Positions 48,938-62,753 are shown, counted from the stretch's first letter. The stretch is 64,000 nt of DNA from Hibiscus mutabilis (GCA_019671005.1 CM033714.1:84559909-84623908), one strand, 5' to 3'. Translations and numbers: made by a program. Notes: generated by a model not told the origin, from the letters alone.

Positions 48938-50393
48938 GAATAAACTACTGCAATGGTCACTTATATTTTCATTGAATACAATTTTAGACACCGGTTTTCA
49001 AATTCGACCGATAAGGTTACTTACGTTTTTTATCTATAAAATTTTGGTCACTGAGACATTTGATGTCGTTAAACTTTAATGGGAGGCTGATCTGGCACAA
49101 TAAAAAAGGAAAAATTACTTAGATAGTCCACAAACTATTACTTCACTTCTATTTTGTCCACTGAAATAAAAATAATTTATATAATTACACATTTAATCCT
49201 CCGTATTTACAATTTTATTTTTTCTCCCCTCCACCACTTTCCAATTTTTTCTTCATCTAACCCAATCCATTATTTTCTACTATATTAATCCAATGCTACC
49301 GGATCAGGAACAAAGTTAAACATCAGACAGAATCAAGAACAAGTCCAAGTTAGACACGTGGTCGAGGTTCGTGGAGAACACAAGTTAGCGCTGTCGTGGT
49401 TTCCACTTTGTGACATATTTACAATTTTTCCCCCTCAGAAACTCAAAATTCCTCGGGTAAAAAAGAAGAAGAAAAACATAATTTTATATCATCAGCTTCA
49501 ATCTTAAGAACCAAGTATTGGAACCCTAATTTGATTTTTTTTTGCTTCTCAAGTGACTTGCGAGTGCAAATATTTCAGTGGAAAAGTCAGCAATAGATCA
49601 TCAATGGAACCCCAGTGATTTCTCTAAAGCTATGGGAGCAGATTTGGGCACTCAAATCTCTGAACCCAGGTTTTTCATTTTATTACTGTTACTTTGTTAA
49701 ATGTTTGTTCTTTCTTGTTTATCTCACAGTTGATTGAGGGGAAGTGATTACTAGTAATATTCTTTTTGTGGGTTATTTTGCAGACAAAAGCTAGAGATGG
49801 AGTTAATGATCCAATAGCTGCAAGAAGAGTTCAGAAGGCAGACCGTGAAAAACTGAGGAGGGACAAATTGAATAAGCAGTTTCTTGAGTTGGGAAACACT
49901 ATTGGTAACTTATGACGATTCATCGATTGTTTTATTGCTGATATTTGATCTTATGGCATTGGACTTATCAATGCTACTAGGAAAACTCAGCCTTCACAGT
50001 AGCTATGAGGTCTTCATTGAGTTAGTGTAGTAGCAATTGAACTAGGTGGAGAGATCTTCATTAAGAAGTAAATGAAGAAGAATATGAAAGATGGCAGAGG
50101 AGAGAAGAAATAAAAAATTATAAATATGGAGGATTAAATGTGTAATTATATAAGTTATTTTTATTTTGGTGTTCAAAATAGAATTGAAGTAATAGTTTAA
50201 GGACTATTTAAATAATTTATCCGTCCTTTTATTCTGCAAGATCAGCCTCTCGTTAAAGTTTAACAGCAACAAACATCTCAGTGACAAAAAATTACAGATC
50301 GAAAACATAAATGACCTTATCGGTCGAATTTAAAAATCGATTACCAAAATTATAATTAACGAAAACATAAGTGATCATTACAGGAGTTTATCC
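48938..50393. mobile_element. Pack-MULE-like element with bHLH fragment
   Basis: Terminal inverted repeats of about 300 bp start near 48938 and end at 50393. Shared blocks include AATTCGACCGATAAGG, TATATAATTACACATTTAATCC and their reverse complements. The terminal bases are GAATAAACTACTG on the left and GGATAAACTCCTG (reversed) on the right. Flanking nonamers TTAGAATTA and TTGAAACTA agree at 6 of 9 positions, so a target duplication may have decayed. The interior holds exons and an intron of a bHLH gene and no transposase. Confidence 0.75.
49600..49904 (+). pseudogene. Captured bHLH121/URI-like exons
   Basis: The exon at 49784-49904 encodes DGVNDPIAARRVQ and KADREKLRRDKLNKQFLELG, the basic region and first helix of a bHLH protein of the bHLH121 (URI) type. 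It is bordered by a TTTTGCAG acceptor and a TTG/GTAACT donor. An upstream exon-like piece ends CCCAG/GTTTTTC near 49669, and the intron between them is kept. The loop and second helix are absent and the upstream piece has an early stop, so this cannot make a working factor. Capture was at the genomic level. Confidence 0.8.
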
Positions 50394-51755
50394 TTGAAAC
50401 TAAGTGACGTATACTAATACTAAAACTAGAAAGACAGTGAAAGTAGTTGATTCCTCACTTAACATAACAATTATACTTGAACAAATGCATTTATATATAA
50501 GAAAAAAAGGTTCGGTGAAATTACTTCATCCATTAAATTTCTAAATTTCACAACGGAAAAAATATATGTATATTAAAATATATTTAAAAATATATAAATT
50601 ATTATTCACAAGTATCACGTGCAATGATAAGTTACGTAAAACGATATCGTTGAAAAAAATTACGAATCTCAATTAAACTGTAGAACGAACATGAATCATA
50701 AAAAAATATAAATTATTCTAGAAAAATAAATAAAACAACATATTATAATTTTTTTCTTGCCCGTTAATTTAAAATTTTCAACAGAAGATGAACTTATATA
50801 TATTATCTTCTCAGTATAATGAATTTATTGGTTTTTAATTATTTTTATACTAAAATGTACATAATTAATATCAATTCTTATTCATAGCTTTAAGAATACT
50901 CTAGTTTGACACTGGAGCTAAAGGCCTTTTCTAAAGAGGTAAAACGTCCTCTAAAGAATACATGTTTGCCTTCTCTCCACTCCATCTCCTTTTTTTTATT
51001 ATATATTTTATTTATCATTATATTCTCTTATTAAACTTTTTAATTAATTATATAATTTGAACCAAAAAAATCAATTGTATAATGATAAATTTAATCTTTT
51101 TCTTGTTTTTTAGTTAAATTGACAAGTTAGTTTTTTAATGAAAATGCAGCTAAAACGTTAAGACTTTAATAATATTTATATAACAACTAATATGAGAGTC
51201 CACGTTTACTTTATGATAACATAACACTATTTTTAAAAAATATTAAGTTCATAAATAATTTAAATTTCATAAATAATTAAAAGCAAAAGTATTAAATTTT
51301 AATAAATTTTTAAAAATTAACATAAAGTACATATAGATTATCGTGAAAGTTCTATGTCAATGTCATTAAAACTTTTACTTTTTAATCGATTTTTTTGTTA
51401 AAAAATATTTTTCAGTCCGTTAAAAAAATGGTATCCAACCATTTTAAGAATATTTAAAATAAATTTAATTAGCTAGTTAAGTTTAACTCAATTAACATTT
51501 CGTTGGTATAATAGAGAAGAGAACGTGAGACGAGATCAATCATTGAGATTGAAAAGTCAAGGCTTGGTCAAACCATCATACAGTTGTACATAGACTAATA
51601 TAACCCAACTTGGCGTCCAAGTAACAATTATAAAAAATTTATTATTTATTAATGTTTTGTTTCCGAAAAAAGAAACACTAGAATTAAATAAATAAACCCC
51701 ATATTGAAACCTTTCTCTCTCTGTTTACAACCGTATCTAGCACACAGCAGCAGCA
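50394..51755. other. Upstream region of NAC gene
   Basis: AT-rich with no recognised gene. The last few hundred bases are the probable promoter of the NAC gene. Confidence 0.4.
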
Positions 51756-51760
51756 GCAAC

Positions 51761-51770
51761 TATATATAAT
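51761..51770 (+). promoter_or_regulatory. TATA box of NAC gene
   Basis: TATATATAAT lies about 240 bp upstream of the NAC start codon, after a CAG-repeat stretch. It is the best TATA-like site in a position that would give a leader of about 200 bp. Confidence 0.5.
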
Positions 51771-52004
51771 CACAAGCAGAAGTTTCTTTTTTTATTCTCT
51801 TGGAAGAACTAAATTCCATTGCCAAACATCAAGAAAGAAAGAAAAGTAAACGTGTTCTAGAAGATACAAACAAGTTTTGCTCTTATTATTTTTGCTTTTT
51901 GTTCTCTTTTATCGTGTGTCAATCTTGTTAGAATTCTTGTGGAGGAAGAAACAAGTAGATAAGTTCAGCTTTGTTATGGGAATAAAACCAGAAGAACAAG
52001 AGAG

Positions 52005-53661
52005 ATGACATGGTTCAATAACACAGTTGATGATAGGGCTCTAGCGGCTGTTACTTCTGCCGCCGGTATAGAACCCACCGTCGCCGCCACCGCAGAAACA
52101 GTCGTTTCAGTCTCCGAAACCAATGAAACCCCAACCATTGTTTGCCCTTCATGCGGCCATAACATGCCCTACCAATATCAGGTCCGTATATAATAATCAT
52201 AAGTGCTTACTCTATAAGTAAAGCCTTGTTAATTCACATTCGGGAACTTTGTTGAACTGATGTTTATATATTTCTATGTGATTTTCAGGCGGGGATTCAT
52301 GATTTGCCTGGTTTACCGGCGGGAGTGAAATTTGATCCTACGGACCAGGAAATTCTAGAGCATTTAGAAGCAAAGGTAATATTGGACAAGCGCAAGCTTC
52401 ATCCAATGATTGACGAGTTTATTCCGACGCTTGAAGGAGAAAATGGGATTTGTTATACTCACCCAGAAAGGCTACCAGGTACTTCTGTCGTGCTTTGATT
52501 TTAGGTAAATTACACCACAAGTTTGTGTTGTAAGTGATCGGAATGTGTGTCAGTATGGTGTGTTGTCAAACTTTTTAAATATGAAATGTTAAATTTATTG
52601 AATTATTTCGAATTAATACCAAATTAATCGAATGCATGTGTTTTGTGATTAAAATTGTAATTATACCAAGTCCTTATTTTAATTTTAACGACAGAATAAT
52701 ATGTTTGTCACAAAATTTAATTGAGTGATATATTTATTTCTAAACCTATAATTGAATAAATGAATTGTTACTTTTAGAATAATAGTGACGAGTTTGTTTC
52801 CAAACCTATAATCGACTGATTTTTAGTGTATTTGACGGATGATTTGTGTTTGTAGATGAATTTTAGATGAAAGAAAATACAATGAAGTATATGTAAGGAA
52901 AATGCTAAGGATTGTTAGCGTGTAGTGTTACTTGGGTGGCCTAATTACGTGACAACCTTCCATTCTACTCAAAGCCATATGTTTTCCTCAATTAAAGCCA
53001 TCTCAATTGCTTCATCATGTCCCTAATATGTAATTGGTTTCATGCAAAAAGAAAAAGAACTAAAATGGTTCTTACTTGTTAACATTTTAATGGTGCAGGT
53101 GTAAGCAAAGATGGCCAAATTCGACACTTTTTCCATCGACCATCCAAGGCCTACACAACCGGGACCAGGAAGAGACGAAAAGTGCACACCGACGATGAAG
53201 ATGGAAGCGAAACAAGGTGGCATAAAACAGGCAAAACCAGACCGGTATCAGCCGGTGGGACGGTGAGAGGATTCAAAAAGATTTTAGTACTCTACACCAA
53301 CTACGGTCGGCAAAGGAAGCCCGAGAAAACAAACTGGGTAATGCATCAATATCACCTTGGCAACAATGAAGATGAGAAAGATGGGGAGTTAGTGGTTTCT
53401 AAAGTGTTTTATCAAACTCAGCCTAGACAGTGCGGTCCAAGTGGTAATGTTAAGGAAACCCTTAACAGAAAAAACATTCAAAGTCCTAACAATTCAAGCA
53501 GTGGTGGTCTTGTTGAGTATTACAATCAACCTTTTGTTTCATTTGATCATTATAGAGAAAACCCACCTCAGATAATCCCTGATTTTGTTGTTCAAGGCGA
53601 TGGATCTTCGTTTTTTAGGTTAGCCTCTGATACAAGCAAAGGGAAAGGGAGATCAATTTGA
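52005..53661 (+). CDS. NAC073: NAC transcription factor, SND2/NAC073 type
   Basis: Three exons (52005-52181, 52289-52478, 53099-53661) encode 309 residues. The N-terminus is MTWFNNTVDDRAL, followed by a CPSCGHNM motif that precedes the NAC domain in this subgroup. The NAC domain reads LPGLPAGVKFDPTDQEILEH, then LHPMIDEFIPTLEGENGICY, HFFHRPSKAYTTGTRKRRK, TRWHKTGKTRPV and KKILVLYTNYG, and ends NWVMHQYHLG and VVSKVFYQTQPRQCG. These blocks match the SND2/SND3 (ANAC073/ANAC010) clade. The C-terminal activation region is divergent and ends in KGKGRSI. SND2 acts below the SND1/NST1 master regulators of secondary cell wall formation and promotes cellulose and related wall genes in fibres; that role is family knowledge. 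SND2 versus SND3 is not settled. Confidence 0.93.
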
Positions 53662-53669
53662 AGAGAAAA

Positions 53670-56170
53670 TTGTTTGAGACAGTGACTTCTTTGGTTGGTG
53701 TCAGTGTTGTTACTGTTGTTGTTCTGTAAGGATCAAAATTAATTGTCGGATTGTGATTTTGCCGAGGAATTGGAGGAGGGGATGGAAGAATAACTAAGGA
53801 GAACTGAATACATATTGTGTTCAATGTTCATGCATGGTCTTGAGCCATGGGAGCCGCTGCCCTACAGATAATTAGATATATGTACGAACTGGTCATTTTG
53901 CTTAACTGTTTCTTACCATGACATTTATACTAGGATTGTATAAAGATATATTACTCCTATAAACTTCATGCCAATAACATTATAGATGTAATTGTTTTAT
54001 GACATGAATTGCAAAAATCAAATTTGTGATCACCTTTAGGTTTCTGTCTTGTGATATAATTTCTGATTTTTTTTAAAGAAGTTTATAAAGTATTATTCAC
54101 CGTATAATCGATCGAATCCTCAAGTTTAAGTGATATCATGTTCATACTTACAAGTTTATAAAGTATTGCTCGTCGTTTAATCGGGAATTCAAGTCCTTGT
54201 GCACAAATGCTCATGTTTCATGTGGGCCAAGCCTTTAGGCATTTGAGACGTTTCTCGCTCGTTTTGATTGAGCACGGGATATAAAACTCCAACACAAGAA
54301 TAATACTTACTATCAAAAAAATTATCTACTTTCCGACAAACGATACTTCACATACTTCTTCCAAAATAATCAAAAGTTACCTCAACACTTTTCACTCCTT
54401 TTATAGATGAATACACACATAATATTGTTACTTACTTTCAGTAACTTTTGGGGGTTGTTAATGTAGGTAAAATTTGACTTTTGGCGACGTAAATAGAAAA
54501 AGGTTAAATTGAAAGAGTCCCCACAGTATGTATAGGCGACCAGATCAGAAGGAACATGACAGCTGCTTTACGCTAGAAGGTTCTAGATAAGAAGCATAAT
54601 GAGCAACTAAATAGCAATATCCAAACATATGATGATTGGAGAATGGGGTGTCCTTAATTGAGAATACCAACGCTTATAATATTCGGCAAACTTGTTGCCA
54701 AAGGAAGGGTGTCCAAATTGTGAAATTAAAAAGAAAAGTCAAAGAAATTGTGAAATCAATTGTTGGGTTTCTTTTCGGACAAGTCGCGGCATACCATTTT
54801 TCTTATTAAAGTGTTAATGAGTATTTAACTAGTAAAATCGATTAACTTCAAATAATTTTTATTTAGAGAATGAGAAATTTGTTCTTAATAGATTTTAAAC
54901 CCACAATTTAAGAGAGAGAATGGAGTGTCAACTGAGAGCTGTAACTATTTATTCTATAGATTGTTGACAAAAAATCGATTAATTTTGATATTATCTTTAT
55001 TAATATTAAGCTCTTGACTGAATTTAATCTTATGAGTTCATTAAATATCAACTAAATTAAAAATTTATAGAAAAAGTTATTAAATTGAAACTTTAGCTCA
55101 AGTGACAAAACTGATATTTTAAAATTTTTTAAGGATCGGTTTGAAATAAATATAATGTATGTTTAAAATATATATTTTTATAACTACAATTTATTTTTAA
55201 AATATATTAAATTTTGTCATACTTATTATGTGAGCGAACGAAAATATTTTATATAATACATATAAGTATGAAATTGTTAACAAGTATTTTCTAACAAAAT
55301 AACTGTGATGTATTTTTTAAATTTATTTTTTTATTAAAAATTTCCCTATCACCTACTTATGTGGATTAGTATTAATTTAAGAACGTTAGATATTTCTTTG
55401 TAAGAGAAACAAAGTGCACGTATTGTATCAACATGTCGCAAGAATTTACCAACAAGTTAGTTTAGTAAGATATTAGATCTTTAAATATAATTAAGAGTTT
55501 AAATTTTGATGTTGTAAATAAAAAAAAATTAGGTTAAAACAGTCACCTTATAATGAACCTTTACAACATCCAATCCAGATTAGTCAACCAATAATTAGAA
55601 TAAAGTTTAGCTATCGACCCGATAAAAAATATCAAATTTTGGGGCAAAAAAATATATTAAGCTCTAATGAAACTATAAACAAGTTCAATAAAGGATTTAT
55701 CTCTTCCCACTTCAGTGACTATTACCTATGGCGTTGTTATCTAATGATGGGTTAGCTAAACCAAAGGAAGTCCAAGCAGTACGAGGTTGGGGGCAACAGC
55801 AGTAACCCACACAAAATCAGCCTTCTGCTCCACAACTGTAAGAAGACCAAGTGCTTTTTTGCACTAAAAAACATTACCTGAAGGGTTAAGTCTTATTGTC
55901 CATCAACAGCTTCCCACCTTCCCATGACTCTTCCTTTGGGGTTGCAGTCCCCCAACGCCCGTTTGGAGCAAACGGCTGTAGGCCAAAAGCTGGAAAATTA
56001 GCTGTCCTGAAACGCCCGTTTGGGCGCTAAAATAGGTGAGCAAACGCTTGTTGGGACTTGGGAGCCAAACCAGGGGTTGTTTGGGGGCCGTTTGCCACAG
56101 CCACCACAACCACAAACGCAGCAGGAAGAAGAGAACTAGGAAAGCTGACCAGACAAATCAACCACATGTG
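53670..56170. other. Intergenic region downstream of NAC
   Basis: 53670-53950 is the likely 3' UTR. Near 54080-54190 two related stretches (TTTATAAAGTATTATTCACC and TTTATAAAGTATTGCTCGTC) repeat, perhaps an old terminal repeat. 55940-56110 repeats GCCCGTTTGG words. No gene is recognised. Confidence 0.4.
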
Positions 56171-56179
56171 ATGAAAAAT

Positions 56180-56480
56180 TATGACATGCACAGCCTGCAG
56201 CAACACTTCCTATGGAAACTCTGCAACCTTTATGCAATATAGAGGAAGAAACAATAGATCATTGGTTTAGGAGATATCACTCTTTGAGGCCTGTTTGGTT
56301 TGGTTCATCATTATCTTTTCAAGTTGAAAACCATCATCATCATCCTGATTTTATGCAATGGATACATGTATGCTTACAGCTAAAGATTATCAGCAAGAAG
56401 AAGGCATCTAAAACTTACAAGCTTTTCAAGGTTTTGTTTCGATTCGACAATAAGATTGATTCAGTTTTAATGGTTTAATC
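56180..56480 (+). pseudogene. LINE zinc-finger (zf-RVT) remnant
   Basis: HFLWKLCN near 56200 is followed, after a frame change, by LCNIEEETIDHWF and LRPVWFGSSLSF. This order is that of the zinc-binding region that follows the reverse transcriptase in plant LINEs (a FLWKL helix, then a Cys/His region and VWFGS). The usual second cysteine is lost. It is a dead fragment. Confidence 0.65.
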
Positions 56481-56874
56481 AGTCATTGATGTGTAAAATG
56501 CGAACTAACCAAACCGAACAAATGTACATCCCTTCCAGGGGAATCAGAATCATATCATGCAAACCTTCCAAATGCTGATTGTGCTTGTCTCGCTCTAGTT
56601 ATTAGAGTAAAATCAGGTGAGAATGAAACACAATCATCAAACTTAAATATTACTTCACATTGGTTTCTCCGATTCAAGGGCGCTTTCTGAACTGCTAAAA
56701 TCACAACGTTACATAGCATCAACATACCTACATATTCCAAATGTCAGCTTAAAATCAATATTCAAACAAAAGAAACTACGACTCTAAATTAACAACGTGC
56801 GTCGGTTAGAATTTTTAGGATTTAAAACTTCTTTCCGGCATTCATAAAGTCATTTAGTCAACTGACACAAACTG

Positions 56875-59800
56875 TTACGATTTCTGCAGCACACACTTCT
56901 CATAAAGTGCAAGGATTTCTTTCTTGTTCGGATTCCGCAGTGCAAGCAACTCCGCACCAAAGTTATGCTTCGTGAGTTCCTGCTTAAGTTTCTGCATGGT
57001 GAACTTTGTATAGTCTTCTTCATTGTTGTGCTGATTCTGGCCGTCATCACCGCCTTTGAATACTGACCCACCATCGCCTGATTGTGAATACAAGAGGGGG
57101 CTAGTTGTGCTCCTGGACTTTTTATTTGCTCTAAAAATTCTGTCACTCATGTCTATATCTTGAACAGATCCCACACCCATTTCCACATCATCTGCCCTCA
57201 ATCTCTTTCCATGGGAAGCGGTTTTGAGCTTACTATCCAATGCCGTTTCATTGATCCGGACAGAGGTCAACTCCTGCTGGAGTGAATCAAGTTTTGATTG
57301 TGCAGCTTGCAGCTGAAGAGAGAGGGCTTCAGCCCTTTCATTTGCATCTGCATGTGCGGCACGTTCAGAGTCCAAAAGATCTTGAAGGACTTTAACTGTA
57401 CTAGTCCTCTGATCATTGTTTGTTTTTAATAATGACTCAATCTCTTTCTCCCTCTCTTCAACTCTAGCTTCTAGCAAACCGACTTTCGACAGTGCATCCA
57501 TCTCTGACGAACGTATCCTATGCAGTTCATCCTCCAAGTCTGTTTTCTGTCTCTCCAAGTTCTCGATTTGCCTCTCGGCCCTCTCAATCTGAGCCAATCT
57601 TTCCATTGCCATCCTTTGTATCTCACTTCTCTCCTTTTGGGCAGCTACTGCTTCTGCCCGTGCCCTATCAGCCAATTCTGTTGCTTTCTTTGCTTCTTTC
57701 TTAGCTGCTCTAGACCTTTCTTCAACTTCTGAGAACCTCCTGAACTCGGAAGAATACTTCTGCTCCAAATGGACCTTTTCCTGTCCCAAAATCTTTGCTT
57801 CTCTTTCAAATGACTGGGCCTGGGAATTAGCATTTTCTACCTTATCAATTAACTCCCTGATTTCAACCTTCAGAGACGATACTTCTGCATCATAACTCTT
57901 AATCTTTGCCTCTGCAGCCTGCAGAGTATTTCTCATGGTTAAACACTGCAACCTTTGCAATTGCACTTAACCAGTGTGAAACAAAGGTGAAACCGATCAA
58001 ACAGAACAACTCAAAAGATAAAAGTGAAAATCGTATGCCTACTAAATGAGTCGGTAGCATATAGAATAAATAAAAATGTACAATCATATATGTACATTTA
58101 TTAGAAGCTAACCTTCAACCCTGACTTTAGAGTTGTCAAGCACTGCCCAGCATTTTCAATCTTCGCCGACTTTTCCTTTATTTCCTCTTCCTGCAACAAA
58201 TTCATCAACATATAAACGAATCACATTTTCTTGCTGCATATTACAGTTGCATAAAACATGATTAAGTGAACGCAAATCTGTATGAATGTGAGGTGACAAA
58301 GAGAGCACCTTATCAGCCAATGTATCGGAAAACTCTGCCCTCAAAGAATCTTCCCTAAGTTGAGTTTCCTTGCTTGACCGCTCTTGCACAATTGCTGCCT
58401 TCTCCAGAGCAGCTTTGGCCTCTCTAACAGCAAAGTCATACTTCCTTTTCCACTCTTCTGCCTCCTCTTGTGCAGACTCAGCTTGCTCCTTGGCAGCAGC
58501 CAGCCTAGCTTCAGCAGCAGTGCTCCGGGACTTGAGCACTTCAATTTCTGAGGTGGCCTCATCTTCTTTGGCTTTCTGCTTTGATAACACCTGATCATAT
58601 TTTCTTCTACGGTCTAATGTTTCTTGCTTGGCAGAATCCAGTGCTTTTGTTAAACTAGAACATCTCTCTTTCAGTGAACTATTATCACCTTGCAAATTAT
58701 TCATACGACTAGCATATTCATCAGCAAGTTTCTTTTTGTCATTGATAGCATCATCGTATCGTTTCAGATATTCAGATTTGTATTTCTCACTATCCTCCAG
58801 TTGCTTGCTGAGTAACTTCATCTTATCCTCAATTGAACGGCATTTCAATACAAGGGAACTCTTCTCTGATCCAATCTGATCTATAAGTCTCTTGGTCAAA
58901 TCTAGGACTGGCCCCTCCAAACTGTTTATAAAGACAAAGTTACATTAATAGGGACTTAAGCCCCAGAATACTTGGTACAACCATCTTAATTAAAAAATAA
59001 AAAATATTGATACAAACCTTTGCTGTAAAAACACAGCCAGTTTCTGCCATTTTCCAGGGCCATGACATGATGTGTCATACTCAGATAGAAGAGCATCAAG
59101 AACCTGCACATAACATTCTAATCAAAACCCAGTGAATGGCATACTTCGGTAAATGCCAATACCATGCATTATCATAGATAAAATATAACCAACTTTCTGT
59201 AGGATCAAGACAAAGGTAATAATTGCAACTGAAAAAGAAAGTCAAAAGCAGATAGCTACACTTATATTGGCTGATTAACTACCCTTCATCCTTACAATAT
59301 TAATGATGTAAAATTTAAATCTGTAATATCATCTCAATCAGTAGTTAGCAAGAACTCAAGAAGAAACAAAGTTGCACAACTAGGTTGCAGTCCTCAAGGA
59401 CAAGTAGATAATGATCGCTTACCTTCACAACATTATTAATACTTGCATCAGAAGCATGACAAGCTGCTCTCAACCTCTTTCCCATGCTTTCTATGGCATT
59501 TGAACATCGCATATCCGCTTCCATAAACGCATTCCTTTTATAATCCTGCACAAATGGCCAATCCCATAATTCAAAGCAAACCATGCATTTTGATAACATA
59601 GAAATAAAGACTAAACCTACATATGTAGCCTTTGAGCTACCTTATACCTCAAATGCCTTTCTGAAGAATTTCTGTAGAAGCTCCTCGTATTTCTTTCTCA
59701 TTGCACCAACCCCTACAGCACTAGCATTGTACTTGGCCATTGCTCTTTGAATTGCTTCTTCATGAGCCTCCCTCAATGCCACCTAGGACCATCAGGATTA

Positions 59801-62378
59801 GAATTGTTAAAAAAAAATCTATCAAAATAGCCACACAACAATAACAATAAAAACATATCACTTACTTCCTCAGGTGGCTTCGTACGGTCAAAACTTGACA
59901 TGTAAATCTCCGCAGCAGAATCATATGCCCTTCGACACTCAGCTTCTTCAACACTCTGAAAATAACACTATTAATGCTCTTTGATTCCACTTAATGATGT
60001 ATCCCATAACATTTCCAGATAACACTAACTAACCTGCCATGAGGAAGATATTGTGGGCACTGCACCATTATTCAAAGCATCCAGATATGATTGTGTGATA
60101 CCAATAAGAACAGGCCCCGTCATTACTGTACCCCCAACCTGCTTCGGCCTCGTTCTCTCAAAAACAAACTTTGTCAAAGCATCAAGCCCATCCCGAAATT
60201 CAGGTCTCAATTTGTCAAGCTACATATGAAAGATAAGGTCTTAGTAAAGAAATTATACATGCTAAATGAAACAGAAAATCAGGAGTAGGAGAGGAAAGGA
60301 GAGAAGAGGCAAAAAGGATGATCGAAAATCAGAGAGGGAATAGCATATAAGGAAACAGTTGGATACTAACCAAAATTTGATCAAGCCTTTGCAGATCCTT
60401 TTCATTGTTCAAAGGCCTCACAAGGGTAAAGCATTCTCTGTCAGGAAATAAAGCTCGAATAGAGTCTCGGATCTATCAACAATTAAACATGCATACTCAG
60501 TGTCTATTAAATAATTTGCATGCTTAACCATGCAACAAAATTTGCATATTAATCATTAAGACACTTCGTTTTCAGTTTCCATCAAGCACCTACAGAATTA
60601 ATGTTGAATTCTTTTGCTTCCCAAATTAAAATAAATGTTAAAGAGTTACCTCATTCTTGGAAGCTATATCTTTCCCACTACCTTGAACCGGTCGTAAAGC
60701 AAGCTCTAGGTAGTCACGGGGAGTTATTTTCCTATTATCTTCCACCAAATCCAGATAAAAATCCTGCAAGATGAATATTTTACGAAAGAGAACTTGAACA
60801 AAGCATGTTTTACAAACATAAGAAAGAACTAAACAGATGACAATCAATAATAAGACAGATTGTATGTGTATCTGTTTGTAATCAAATATTACCCTTAGAA
60901 GCCAAATAAAGATTGGGGAGAACTGTGCAAGTTCTGAAGCTGAGGTTGTTCTTCCTCCAGCTTTGACTCGAATATGTTTTGTCATTTGAGTGACAAGAGA
61001 GAGACGATCAAGTGCAGCTTCATCTATACCTCCCATCTAAATATCAGAAGTAGACAGTCAAAACTTGGGGAGAATGGGGAACAATAACCTTATTAACAAG
61101 CCAATCAAAAAGAAAAATTCTCAACATCATTTTCTTTTACTAAAAAGCACAAACCTGGTTGTAGATGAACATGCTAGATAAAAGGACAGCTAATGAAAAT
61201 ATTTGAGTGCTGTACGTTCCCTGTCAAGTTTGCAACATAAGCGCATAAGTCAAAATAACAAATGCACTTAATAACCAATCCATTCCCACAGTAAGTGACA
61301 ACAAACCGTTTGATCATAGGCATCTATTCCTTCAGAATCTAATAGCAAAAGGTTGTACTCAGTTCCATCAAGAGCAGTTCTCTTTAATGGTGCACTCCAC
61401 AACCAAAGGCCTTTTGTACACGGACGATGAGTTGGTGCAACTTGAAATCCACTACTCCTTCCAAGAAGCTATAGCACAAAAATTGAAATTAAATGAAGAC
61501 AAAAAATATCAAACAAGGGTCGATTAGGGAAAATATTTACAAGCACATAACATTTAACGGCGATACCAATCATAACTCACCAATCTATGCTTTACAAATT
61601 AAGAATAAAAGGATACAAGATAATCCATGTTAAACCTCGGTCTCCCAAAAAGGATATACAGCTGGTCAGACTTGGTTCGTTCAAATAAGTTCTATAATAA
61701 CATTCGCATTAAACTCCCATGCATGTGTAGAACATGTTCGCATTGGACGCTTATACAAGTTTCTCTTTACTCGTTCTTGCTTCTATATAATTGCCTCTAC
61801 CTAAGTTGTTTCTAGCAAGCATACATTAGCATTCAACTTCGTTAGGTTTATTTATCAAAACTCAAATGCACTTATGGAAACTTAAATTTGATGCTGTTAG
61901 TTTCCCCTTAAGAATATAATCGATGAAGGCTTCTACAAACAGAAAACTTGTACCAAAATCCCTAATTTGCAACTTTTCTACTCCTAAAGTCACAAACCTT
62001 AGATTTCGTAAATTTCACCTAGGGGATACACCTAAAGAACATAAATTTCCTCCGAATTATCTTCAAAACAAGTAAAACAGAAAAAAGAAACAAAATTACC
62101 TGATTCAAAATGAAGCTCTTGCCTTGACGAGCCCGGCCACAGACCGAAACGACTCCAATTGGTTCCTTGACAAGCTGCAAAGCCGCGACCGCTTCAGGAT
62201 CCATCCTGAACTTCCCTTTCTCGTCGCAATACAACAATCGAACCGGCCTTGCTGGACCATTCACTGAAGGCCCCGAAGCCGAAGCCGAAGCCGACGCCGA
62301 TGCAGACGCCGAATGAACAAACGATTGCGGCGACACATCAACGGCGGTGTCTTTTCCTCTACCAAAAAAATTCATCAT
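56875..62378 (-). CDS. GBPL3: Guanylate-binding protein, GBPL3 type
   Basis: About 14 exons give roughly 1,070 residues, close to Arabidopsis GBPL3. The start at 62378 (MMNFFGRGK) is preferred; an in-frame ATG at 62444 would add 22 residues. Exon 1 (62100-62378) contains an Ala-Ser repeat, LLYCDEKGKFRMDPEAV and the P-loop GRARQGKSFILNQ. Exon 2 (about 61.31-61.47 kb) has LLGRSSGFQVAPTH, the switch region, and LLLLDSEGIDAYDQT. The large GTPase domain and helical region continue to about 59.0 kb. Then a long coiled coil runs through 58.3-58.9 kb and 57.2-57.9 kb. The C-terminus has GKRLRADDVEMGV and NPNKKEILALYEKCVLQ. GBPL3 is a large GTPase of the dynamin-related GBP group that forms nuclear condensates in defence gene regulation; that role is family knowledge. 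Confidence 0.93.
62284..62327 (-). repeat. Coding (GCNTCG)n hexamer repeat in GBPL3
   Basis: GCCGAA on the plus strand repeats about six times with some drift. On the coding strand it makes an Ala-Ser run of about 12 residues just upstream of the GTPase domain. It is likely variable in length between alleles. Confidence 0.75.
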
Positions 62379-62753
62379 CTTTTCTCCAGATACTCCGTGG
62401 TTCTCTATAAATTGTCTTCTCTTCTTTCCCCTATTTGATTCCAATTTTTTAGGGATACTGTTTTTGCAACATTTTGTTGGGATCTCGACTCCGAAGAATG
62501 AGAGGTTTCAAATTGGGGAGGGAAACGATTCAGGCGTCAGGGCTTTTGCTTTTATATATAGGCGGTCTGAAAGGTGTTAAATTACGCTGATGTACGTGAT
62601 TTCTTTTGTGTAGTATGGGTATTCTAGTCCTTTCCTAAAACTAATCTAACGCCCTGAACGGCAGCGTCGTTATAAAGCTGCTTTACGTATTTTTCTTTTC
62701 TTTTCTTTTTTACTTTATGACTTTAGTACTTGTGGAGTTAAATTAAGGTAATT
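62379..62753. promoter_or_regulatory. GBPL3 promoter region
   Basis: Upstream of the start codon the minus strand has a TATATATA motif near 62554-62561 (CTATATATAAAAGC), a good TATA box about 175 bp from the ATG. Beyond about 62600 the sequence is non-coding and leads into a foldback element. Confidence 0.5.

Noticed and set aside
57492..57732. Plus-strand frames of about 70 codons opposite the GBPL3 coiled coil
   Set aside because: Antisense shadows of heptad-repeat coding sequence; Leu, Ser and Phe richness follows from Lys/Glu codons on the other strand.
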